Source: Pseudotabrizicola alkalilacus
Lineage (GTDB): Bacteria > Pseudomonadota > Alphaproteobacteria > Rhodobacterales > Rhodobacteraceae
Reading direction: 5' to 3'
Length of the DNA: 64,000 bases
NCBI RefSeq assembly: GCF_003443995.1
Contig: NZ_QWEY01000010.1
Span: 62,001-126,000, forward strand
The notes below the pieces were generated by a model. It was not told where the DNA came from, searched no databases, and worked only from the letters and a program-made list of their open reading frames with translations. Position numbers and translations under genes: made by a program. Each line of letters opens with the position of its first letter. Within the stretch, counting starts at the first letter, position 1. Of the stretch, positions 14,867-21,021 are shown one piece after another.

Positions 14867-15026
14867 ATCCGCCTCAGGCTAGTCGCGTGGCGGTCAGGGT
14901 CAAGCACCCGCACCTTTGCCACGCCTTCCCCCTTGGCGTCATGTCACGAAGCCTGATCCAACAGTTACCGCAATCGCCCCGCAAACGCACGGAATTAAAT
15001 CTGTTATTTATCTGATACTTAAATCT

Positions 15027-15042
15027 TTCAAAGCGCTTTGAA
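15027..15042. promoter_or_regulatory. LacI-family-type operator upstream of the glg operon
   Basis: TTCAAAGCGCTTTGAA is a perfect 16-base palindrome with the central CG typical of LacI/GalR-family operators. It sits between the small membrane-protein gene and glgP. The only transcript starting downstream is the glycogen operon. Similar sequences are known as operators of alpha-glucoside/maltose regulators (AglR type) in alphaproteobacteria. No LacI-family gene lies in the window, so the regulator is inferred to be elsewhere. Confidence 0.6.
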
Positions 15043-15127
15043 TGATCCGGCTTTGTGCCGCCCGTCCCTGAATGCGCGCCGCGAGGTCAGAACCGTCACG
15101 GCGCGCGTGCTGCCCAATCTGCAGGCA

Positions 15128-15475
15128 TCAGTCCTGTTTGCGCAGCAAAGACTGTGCGGTGTAGACCAGTATCGCAAGGCCGATTGCCCCCGCTGCCGCG
15201 ACCGCCAGCAGCACCAGCACATCAACCGGCCCGCCAATATCGCGGAACCCGGACGAGGTGATGCCCTGTACGAACAGCACGGCGGCAATCGCCCCGAATG
15301 GCATCGACAGCTGCGCCAGCAGAAACTTGCGCATCGACATGTGCCGGTCGCGCAGCAGCACAAACACATAGGCCACCGTCACCACAACGGCGACACCGGT
15401 CATGAGCCAGAACAGCCCGCGCCCGAACATCTCTTCCCAGACCGCGATCAGGGTCTCCAGTGTCAGGTGTTTCAT
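15128..15475 (-). CDS. Small membrane protein, DUF5368-like
   Basis: A 115-residue protein with about three predicted transmembrane helices: FWLMTGVAVVVTVAYVFVLL, PFGAIAAVLFVQGI and DVLVLLAVAAAGAIGLAILVYTA. A positively charged loop RDRHMSMRKFLLAQ lies between the first two. From memory it resembles the family named DUF5368, but I cannot confirm that. Its ATG has a strong ribosome site (GGAGGGG) and lies 12 bases after the SQR-like gene, so the two form an operon. Function is unknown; a membrane anchor or quinone-side partner for the exported flavoprotein is possible. It ends about 260 bases before glgP. Confidence 0.75.
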   Translation of the reverse strand: MKHLTLETLIAVWEEMFGRGLFWLMTGVAVVVTVAYVFVLLRDRHMSMRKFLLAQLSMPFGAIAAVLFVQGITSSGFRDIGGPVDVLVLLAVAAAGAIGLAILVYTAQSLLRKQD

Positions 15476-15487
15476 CTTGTCCCCTCC

Positions 15488-16855
15488 TCAGGCTTTACCG
15501 CGCAGCATGGCGTTATAGGTTGGCTTCAATGCGGTTTCCTTCATCAGCCAGCTGATCCACAGCTCTTCCAGCGGCGCGATGACGCCGGGAAAGGACGGCA
15601 CCAGATTGTCCTGATAATCGAACTCGATCAACATCGCGCGACCGATCCGGGTGATCATCGGGCAAGAGGTGTAGCCGTTGAACACCTCGGTCCCCTCTTT
15701 GCCCTGCAACGCGGCCACGAGGTGATCTTCGACCACCGGAATGTGCCATTTGACCGACGCCGCAGTTTTCCCCTTGGGCACCCCGTTGATATCACCGATG
15801 CCAAAAACGTTGGGATAGCGCAGATGGCGCAGGGTGGATTGATCCACTTCGATCCAGCCCTGCCCCACCCATTTGTCGGCCCAGGACAGGCCCGACTCCT
15901 GCACCACCTTTGGCGCGGTCATCGGCGGGATCACGTTGATGAAATCATAGGCGATGGTCTGCTCGGTCGCAGGGGTATCGGTGATGGCACCATCCTTGAT
16001 CGCCTGACTGGCAGGAATGGTAAAGGTTGCGGTTCTTGCCGTCGGATCAATGCCCTTGAGCACATGGTCATAGCGCACATCAACGCCGCGGTCGCGGAAC
16101 AGCAGTTTGAGCTTTTCATTGACGATCGGCACCGAAAACAGTGCCTTGTTATGCGCGGCATAGATCACCTGACTTTTGTCGCGCGTGCCTTTGCGGCGCA
16201 GATAATCGTCCGTAATGAAGGCATATTTCAGCGGCGCACCCGCACATTTCATCTCGGTCGCCGGGCGGCTGAACAGGGCGGTGCCGCCGGTGTCGGTAAA
16301 GGCATCCATGGCGCGCCAGGTGGCTTCGGCATAATCCGGCCCAGCATAGACCGCGCCGATCCCGTCCTTGCCGACCTGCGCCAGATCAAAGCCTTGGACC
16401 CCACCCCAGTTCAGCGTCAGTCCTGCCGCGACGATCAGGTAATCATAGTCCAGCTTTGTGCCACCCGCTGTGGTCACGGTCTGCGCCACCGGGTCGATAT
16501 TGGCGGCGTATTCTTCGACCCAGTTGACCGACCGGGGCAGCCAGCCGCCGGTTGATGATACCGAATAGCCCGCCGGTTTCAGCCCTGCCGCGATCAGCGT
16601 GAACCCCGGCTGATACCAGTGATCCTTGCGGCCATCGACGATGGTGATCGTGGCTCCTTCCAGCCGTTCGGCCAGACGATTGGCGATACCGGTGCCACCA
16701 GCCCCCGCCCCGACAATCACGATCTTTGCCGCCGTGCGCACCGCCTGCGCCCGGACCGGAGCGCCAAGGCCGGCAAGGGCAACCCCCCCCGCAGCCGCCG
16801 CCAGAAAGTCGCGCCGTGATGGCAATGCTGCGCGTAAATACGGTGATTCGGACAT
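15488..16855 (-). CDS. Tat-exported sulfide:quinone oxidoreductase-like flavoprotein
   Basis: FAD-dependent disulfide oxidoreductase of the SQR/flavocytochrome c family, 455 residues. A twin-arginine signal PSRRDFLAAAAGGVALAGL occupies residues 12-30 and predicts periplasmic location. The FAD-binding GxGxxG is KIVIVGAGAGGTG (44-56), and YPNVFGIGDINGVPKGKTAASV is the second FAD motif. Only two cysteines are present, Cys204 (EMKCAGAPLK) and Cys398 (GYTSCPMITR), at the positions of the redox pair of SQR. The third cysteine found in many SQRs is absent. The C-terminal amphipathic segment LEELWISWLMKETAL could be a membrane foot. The start has GGGGGAG upstream. The upstream region carries FNR and SqrR/BigR-type sites. 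Sulfide or another sulfur or quinone substrate is inferred, not shown. Confidence 0.82.
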   Translation of the reverse strand: MSESPYLRAALPSRRDFLAAAAGGVALAGLGAPVRAQAVRTAAKIVIVGAGAGGTGIANRLAERLEGATITIVDGRKDHWYQPGFTLIAAGLKPAGYSVSSTGGWLPRSVNWVEEYAANIDPVAQTVTTAGGTKLDYDYLIVAAGLTLNWGGVQGFDLAQVGKDGIGAVYAGPDYAEATWRAMDAFTDTGGTALFSRPATEMKCAGAPLKYAFITDDYLRRKGTRDKSQVIYAAHNKALFSVPIVNEKLKLLFRDRGVDVRYDHVLKGIDPTARTATFTIPASQAIKDGAITDTPATEQTIAYDFINVIPPMTAPKVVQESGLSWADKWVGQGWIEVDQSTLRHLRYPNVFGIGDINGVPKGKTAASVKWHIPVVEDHLVAALQGKEGTEVFNGYTSCPMITRIGRAMLIEFDYQDNLVPSFPGVIAPLEELWISWLMKETALKPTYNAMLRGKA

Positions 16856-16875
16856 GGTGACTCCCCCTTAAATCC

Positions 16876-16891
16876 ATTCACATAAATGAAT
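16876..16891. promoter_or_regulatory. SqrR/BigR-type operator (ATTC-N8-GAAT)
   Basis: ATTCACATAAATGAAT fits ATTC-N8-GAAT, the site described for the sulfide-responsive repressors SqrR of Rhodobacter capsulatus and BigR. It is 20 bases before the SQR-like start codon. If the FNR box at 16911 activates as a class II site, this operator overlaps the predicted -10 and transcription start, which suits repression. The longer CATTCA-N6-TGAATG symmetry could instead be an Rrf2 site. Confidence 0.6.
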
Positions 16892-16910
16892 GTATTTTCA
16901 TCAGGGAAAC

Positions 16911-16924
16911 TTGATCTGGATCAA
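16911..16924. promoter_or_regulatory. FNR/FnrL box upstream of the SQR-like operon
   Basis: TTGATCTGGATCAA is a perfect match to the FNR-family consensus TTGAT-N4-ATCAA. Its centre is about 62 bases from the SQR-like start codon, a spacing compatible with activation under low oxygen. Confidence 0.8.
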
Positions 16925-16990
16925 TCGGCAGGCACGGGCAGCCAAATACGAACCGCTGATACAGGTTTATTTACGTCAGATCCTGTCGAT

Positions 16991-17004
16991 CTGATCTGGA
17001 TCAA
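16991..17004. promoter_or_regulatory. Second FNR/FnrL box, upstream of the Rrf2 gene
   Basis: CTGATCTGGATCAA matches the FNR consensus with one mismatch in the left half. It shares the inner TGATCTGGATCAA with the first box, 80 bases away. Its centre is about 66 bases before the Rrf2-type start codon, so the two divergent genes each have an FNR box. Confidence 0.68.
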
Positions 17005-17063
17005 CCTCGCGGCCAGTCTACCTGCGCATGCTGCCCACAGACCCAAACACCCGAGGCCCAGCG

Positions 17064-17498
17064 ATGCGACTCACCACCCGAACCAATCTCGCCATGCGGA
17101 CCCTGATGTTCTGCGCGGCAAATCCTGACCAGATCGTGCGCAAGCGCGAGGTGGCCCTGGCCTGCAACGCCAGCGAAAACCATCTGGCGCAGGTGATTCA
17201 CCTGTTGGCGCAGCAGGGCTATCTGCGCACCGTGCGCGGGCGTGCCGGTGGCCTGATGCTGGGACGCAGCCCGGACCGGATCTCGGTCGGTGAGGTGTTC
17301 CGCCAGTTCGAGGCCGGGTTGCCCTTTGCCGAGTGCTTTGCGGGCGAAGAGTGCAACTGCCCGCTTGTCGGGTCGTGCCGTCTGAAATCCGCGCTGACAT
17401 CTGCGCTGGATGCGTTTTACGGCAAGCTTGATACGATAACGGTCGCCGATCTGATGCGCGACAACACCGATTTGAACAGCCTGCTGAAAGTCGCCTGA
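17064..17498 (+). CDS. Rrf2-family (NsrR-like) iron-sulfur regulator
   Basis: A 144-residue Rrf2 protein: winged helix with MRLTTRTNLAMRTLMF at the N-terminus, CNASENHLAQVIHLLAQQGYL recognition region and GRAGGLMLGRSPDRISVGEV wing. A cluster of four cysteines (91, 97, 99, 105) sits where NsrR and IscR bind their Fe-S cluster, so it probably senses NO, oxygen or redox. The closest known type is NsrR. An upstream ATG at 17028 would add 12 unrelated residues; the chosen start has GAGG at a good distance. It is divergent from the SQR-like operon and has its own FNR box, which suggests it regulates that operon and perhaps itself. Confidence 0.85.
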   Translation: MRLTTRTNLAMRTLMFCAANPDQIVRKREVALACNASENHLAQVIHLLAQQGYLRTVRGRAGGLMLGRSPDRISVGEVFRQFEAGLPFAECFAGEECNCPLVGSCRLKSALTSALDAFYGKLDTITVADLMRDNTDLNSLLKVA

Positions 17499-17507
17499 GC
17501 GGCTTGG

Positions 17508-18482
17508 TCAGTGGGCGGGTGTCTTTTTCCTGCCCGTGACCGCCGACCACAGCGGCCCGATCAGACGGGTGGCGACAGGGATCAGCACCAGCCCCAAGGC
17601 CAGCCCGAAGATGCCGTCCATCACCGCCTTGGCGATCCATTCCACCGCCGCCGTCGCCTGCGGCACCAGATGCCCGGCGACAGCCGCCCAATCGTGGATA
17701 TGGTGGCCCAGCCAGCCAAACCCCAGCTCTTCCATGCCGTGAATCACGATTGACCCGCCGACCCAAAGCATCGCCAGCGTGCCGACGACCGACAGCACCG
17801 CCAGCAGTTTAGGCATCAAGGCCACCAGCCCGCGCCCGGTGCTGCGCCCTGCGCCCGTGCGGCCTGTGGCCGCCATATGCAGGCCGACATCATCCATTTT
17901 CACAATCAGCGCCACTGCGCCGTACACCACCACCGTAATCAGACTACCAACAATCGCCAGCGTGATCGCCTCCATCCACACCGCGCCTTGCGGGATCGCG
18001 GCAAGCGCAATGGTCATGATCTCGGCGGACAGGATGAAATCGGTCTTGATCGCGCCTGCGATCTTTTCTTCCTCCAGATGCAGCGGGTCGCCGGTGGACA
18101 GATCCGCCTCGACCACGGCATCGGCATGGGGAAACAGCGCGTGAAATACCTTTTCCGCGCCCTCAAAGCACAGATAGGCCCCGCCCAGCATCAACAGCGG
18201 CGTGATCGCCTGCGGCAGGAACGCGTCCAGCGCCAGCAGGCCCGGCAACAGGATCACCAGCTTGTTTTTCAGCGACCCCAGCGCAATGCGCCAGATGATC
18301 GGCAATTCACGGTCGGCGGAAAAGCCGGTAACATATTTCGGCGTCACGGCGGCATCGTCGATCACCACTCCCGCCGCCTTGGCCCCCGCCTTGGCCGCCG
18401 CAGCAGCGATGTCATCGACCGAAGCCGCCGCCACCTTGGCAATCGCGGCCACATCATCCAGCAAAGCCAGCAAACCGCTCAT
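17508..18482 (-). CDS. DUF808 (YedI-type) membrane protein
   Basis: A 324-residue inner-membrane protein of unknown function. The N-terminal SGLLALLDDVAAIAKVAAASVDDIAAAAAKAG and VTPKYVTGFSADRELPIIWRIALGSLKNK segments are characteristic of DUF808/YedI. Several hydrophobic helices follow (LVILLPGLLALDAF, ITLAIVGSLITVVVYGAVALIV, LLAVLSVVGTLAMLWVGGSIVI, IFGLALGLVLIPVATRL). The start ATG has GGGGTGA upstream. It is convergent with the Rrf2 gene (9 bases between stops) and divergent from the first GAPDH gene. Confidence 0.85.
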   Translation of the reverse strand: MSGLLALLDDVAAIAKVAAASVDDIAAAAAKAGAKAAGVVIDDAAVTPKYVTGFSADRELPIIWRIALGSLKNKLVILLPGLLALDAFLPQAITPLLMLGGAYLCFEGAEKVFHALFPHADAVVEADLSTGDPLHLEEEKIAGAIKTDFILSAEIMTIALAAIPQGAVWMEAITLAIVGSLITVVVYGAVALIVKMDDVGLHMAATGRTGAGRSTGRGLVALMPKLLAVLSVVGTLAMLWVGGSIVIHGMEELGFGWLGHHIHDWAAVAGHLVPQATAAVEWIAKAVMDGIFGLALGLVLIPVATRLIGPLWSAVTGRKKTPAH

Positions 18483-18549
18483 TCTGTCACCCCATGATGC
18501 GCCCGATGCTTTTACCTGACGCCCAGGACAAAGGCAAAGCCCGCCGGCC

Positions 18550-18580
18550 GTTAGCGCAAACAGCGCAGGTTTGCGCTAAC
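18550..18580. promoter_or_regulatory. Paired TTAGCGC operators upstream of gap (first copy)
   Basis: GTTAGCGCAAA and TTTGCGCTAAC are perfect inverted arms separated by 9 bases. Each contains a one-mismatch version of TTAGCGCTAA, the palindrome found before the second gap gene, with centres 19 bases apart, about two helical turns. As I remember it, the LacI-family carbon regulator CceR of Rhodobacter sphaeroides binds sites of this type. The arrangement could also form a hairpin if transcribed. Confidence 0.6.
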
Positions 18581-18662
18581 ATCATGATAATGTGTCGCTT
18601 TTCCTCTAGGCAGACGCCAGCGTGAATTGTATCGGACTGCAACCTTCAGGCAGGAGAGACGC

Positions 18663-19664
18663 ATGACCATCACCGTCGGCATCAATGGCTTTGGCCGCAT
18701 CGGGCGCTGCACGCTGGCGCATATCGCGGAATCGAACCGCAATGATGTGCAGGTGGTTGCAATCAATGCCACCGGGCCGATTGAAACCAATGCCCATCTG
18801 CTGAAATACGACTCGGTGCATGGCCGCTTTCCCGGGGTGATCAAGGTCAATGGCACCACGCTGGATCTGGGCCGCGGTCCGATCCGGGTGCAAAGCACCT
18901 ATGAGCCGTCGGAGCTGGACTGGGACGGGGTGGATGTGGTGCTGGAATGCACCGGCAAGTTCAACGACCGCGACCGCGCCGCCGTGCATCTGACGCGCGG
19001 GGCCAAGCGGGTGCTGGTCAGCGCCCCGGCCAAACGCGCCGACATGACGGTGGTGTACGGCGTCAACCATCGCGCCCTGACCCCGGATCATCATGTGGTG
19101 TCGAACGGGTCTTGCACGACCAACTGCCTTGCCCCGCTGGCCAAGGTGCTGAATGACGCCATCGGCATCGAATCCGGCATCATGACCACGATCCACAGCT
19201 ATACCGGCGATCAGCCCACGCTGGACCGCCGCCACAAGGATCTGTACCGCGCCCGTGCCGCCGCCATGGCGATGATCCCCACCACCACCGGCGCTGCAAA
19301 AGCTCTGGGCGAGGTGCTGCCCGAACTGGCCGGAAAGCTCGACGGCACCTCGCTGCGGGTGCCCACGCCCAATGTCAGCGCCGTGGATCTGACCTTTATC
19401 GCCACCAAGTCCGTGACGGTGGACGAGGTGAACCAGGTCGTGCGCGAGGCCTGCGGTGGATACATGGGCATGGTCATGTCTTATGATCCCGAGCCAAAGG
19501 TTTCTATCGACTTCAATCACACGCCGCATTCGTCTATCTTTGCCCCTGACCAGACCCGCGTGGTGGGGCGTTCTGTCCGCGTTCTGGCATGGTATGACAA
19601 CGAATGGGGCTTTTCCTGCCGGATGGCCGATGTGGCCGGCGTGATGGGACGGCTGCTGCAATAA
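18663..19664 (+). CDS. gap: Glyceraldehyde-3-phosphate dehydrogenase, paralogue 1
   Basis: Oxidises glyceraldehyde 3-phosphate to 1,3-bisphosphoglycerate, or the reverse. The 333-residue product has [10 protein letters not shown], catalytic Cys151 in SNGSCTTNC, His178 in [10 protein letters not shown] and [11 protein letters not shown]. The coenzyme-selecting Asp of NAD-specific enzymes is replaced: AINATG has Ala36 where the second copy has AINDLG. Residues 189-190 are Arg-Arg, where NAD-specific enzymes usually have Leu-Pro. Use of NADP(H), or dual use, is therefore inferred. The start follows AGGAGAGACGC. An upstream ATG at 18627 adds 12 unrelated residues and was rejected. Confidence 0.93.
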   Translation: MTITVGINGFGRIGRCTLAHIAESNRNDVQVVAINATGPIETNAHLLKYDSVHGRFPGVIKVNGTTLDLGRGPIRVQSTYEPSELDWDGVDVVLECTGKFNDRDRAAVHLTRGAKRVLVSAPAKRADMTVVYGVNHRALTPDHHVVSNGSCTTNCLAPLAKVLNDAIGIESGIMTTIHSYTGDQPTLDRRHKDLYRARAAAMAMIPTTTGAAKALGEVLPELAGKLDGTSLRVPTPNVSAVDLTFIATKSVTVDEVNQVVREACGGYMGMVMSYDPEPKVSIDFNHTPHSSIFAPDQTRVVGRSVRVLAWYDNEWGFSCRMADVAGVMGRLLQ

Positions 19665-19666
19665 CG

Positions 19667-19682
19667 GGGGGCGCGTGCCCCC
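19667..19682 (+). terminator. Intercistronic hairpin after the first gap gene
   Basis: GGGGGC-GCGT-GCCCCC forms a perfect 6-bp stem 2 bases after the gap stop codon. No T tract follows, so it more likely stabilises the mRNA or partly attenuates before the small ORF downstream. Confidence 0.4.
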
Positions 19683-19694
19683 GATGGGGACAAC

Positions 19695-19838
19695 GTGACC
19701 GACCGGATTGCCCTGAGCCTTGGCATGATCATCGTGGCGGCGATTGGCGCTGACCTGGTGTTGAACGACGCCCGCGCGATGATGTTTCTTTTGGTGAAAT
19801 TCACGGAAATGATCGAATGGCTGGCATTCTGGCGCTGA
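19695..19838 (+). CDS. 47-residue small membrane protein between gap paralogues
   Basis: A GTG-started reading frame of 47 codons preceded by GGGGACAAC. The product starts VTDRIALSLGMIIVAAIGADL, one clear transmembrane helix. A short linker and a conserved-looking amphipathic tail ending EMIEWLAFWR follow. From memory, similar proteins of about 50 residues occur beside GAPDH genes in Rhodobacteraceae, which supports reality, but I cannot check this. It begins 30 bases after gap 1 and ends 89 before gap 2. Function unknown. It is easily missed because of its size and GTG start. Confidence 0.62.
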   Translation: MTDRIALSLGMIIVAAIGADLVLNDARAMMFLLVKFTEMIEWLAFWR

Positions 19839-19880
19839 TCGCGGCAGTCTGGCGTTGATTTTTGCCGCTGACTGGTGATG

Positions 19881-19890
19881 TTAGCGCTAA
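19881..19890. promoter_or_regulatory. TTAGCGCTAA operator upstream of gap (second copy)
   Basis: TTAGCGCTAA is a perfect palindrome with the central CG of LacI-family operators, in the context TGTTAGCGCTAAACG. It lies 37 bases before the second gap start codon. It matches the paired sites before the first gap gene and the site before the DUF1127 gene. Confidence 0.62.
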
Positions 19891-19927
19891 ACGTGACATC
19901 CGAGTCGCTTTTCCAAAGGAGATTGCC

Positions 19928-20929
19928 ATGACGGTCAAGGTTGCCATCAACGGATTCGGGCGCATCGGGCGCAATGTGCTGCGTGCGATCATCGAATCGG
20001 GCCGCACCGATATCGAGGTCGTTGCGATCAATGATCTGGGCCCGGTTGAAACCAACGCGCATCTGCTGCGCTTTGACTCGGTCCACGGCCGCTTTCCCGG
20101 CACCGTAACCACCGGCGAAGACTGGATCGACGCGGGTCGAGGCAAGATTCGCGTCACCGCCCTGCGCAATCCCGCCGATCTGCCATGGTCTGATGTCGAT
20201 GTGGTGATGGAATGCACCGGCATCTTTACCAGCAAGGAAAAGTGCCAGGCGCATCTGGAAAACGGCGCCAAACGGGTGCTGATCTCGGCCCCTGGTGACG
20301 GCGCGGACAAGACCATCGTTTATGGTGTGAACCATGACACGCTGACCAAAGACGATCTGATCGTCTCGAACGCATCTTGCACCACCAACTGCCTGTCGCC
20401 TGTCGCCTATGTGCTGAACGAGGTGATCGGCATTGAAAAAGGCATGATGACCACGATCCACAGCTACACCGGCGACCAGCCGACGCTGGATACCATGCAC
20501 AAGGATCTGTACCGGGGCCGCGCCGCCGCCCTGTCGATGATCCCGACCAGCACCGGGGCGGCCAAGGCGGTCGGTCTGGTCCTGCCAGAGCTGAAGGGCC
20601 GCATGGATGGTTTCGCCATCCGCGTGCCGACCCCGAATGTCAGCGTGGTGGACCTGAAGTTCATCGCCAAGCGCGAAACCTCGGTGGCCGAGATCAATGC
20701 CGCGATCAAATCGGCGGCGGATGGCAAGCTCAAGGGCATTCTGGGCTATACCGAGTTCAAGAATGTCTCGTCCGACTTCAACCACGACCCGCATTCTTCG
20801 GTGTTCCATATGGACCAGACCAAGGTGATGGATGGCACGTTCTGCTCGATCCTGACCTGGTATGACAACGAATGGGGCTTCTCGAACCGGATGGCCGATA
20901 CCGCTGTCGCAATGGGCAAACTGATCTAA
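19928..20929 (+). CDS. gap: Glyceraldehyde-3-phosphate dehydrogenase, paralogue 2 (NAD-type)
   Basis: The 333-residue type I GAPDH has [10 protein letters not shown], catalytic Cys151 in SNASCTTNC, His178 in [10 protein letters not shown] and [11 protein letters not shown]. Unlike the first copy it keeps the NAD-selecting Asp36 (AINDLG); residues 189-190 are Thr-Met. It is therefore the likelier glycolytic enzyme. The start follows AAGGAGATTGCC; the longer frame from 19862 would run through the operator and was rejected. It has its own operator and a strong terminator, so it can be transcribed separately from paralogue 1. Confidence 0.95.
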   Translation: MTVKVAINGFGRIGRNVLRAIIESGRTDIEVVAINDLGPVETNAHLLRFDSVHGRFPGTVTTGEDWIDAGRGKIRVTALRNPADLPWSDVDVVMECTGIFTSKEKCQAHLENGAKRVLISAPGDGADKTIVYGVNHDTLTKDDLIVSNASCTTNCLSPVAYVLNEVIGIEKGMMTTIHSYTGDQPTLDTMHKDLYRGRAAALSMIPTSTGAAKAVGLVLPELKGRMDGFAIRVPTPNVSVVDLKFIAKRETSVAEINAAIKSAADGKLKGILGYTEFKNVSSDFNHDPHSSVFHMDQTKVMDGTFCSILTWYDNEWGFSNRMADTAVAMGKLI

Positions 20930-20955
20930 GGATCACTCCCTCGCGCACATGTTTC

Positions 20956-20991
20956 GGGCCGGTCACGTTTCGTGACCGGCCCTTCCTTTTT
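20956..20991 (+). terminator. Rho-independent terminator after second gap
   Basis: GGGCCGGTCACG and CGTGACCGGCCC form a perfect 12-bp stem with a TTT loop, followed by TTCCTTTTT. This is a textbook terminator, 26 bases after the stop codon. Confidence 0.93.
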
Positions 20992-21021
20992 CTCGGGTGA
21001 CCAAAGGGTTATCATCGCGGC

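Noticed and set aside
13514-14956. 480-codon open frame opposite glgP
   Set aside because: Antisense to conserved phosphorylase sequence; composition is that of a reverse-strand shadow.
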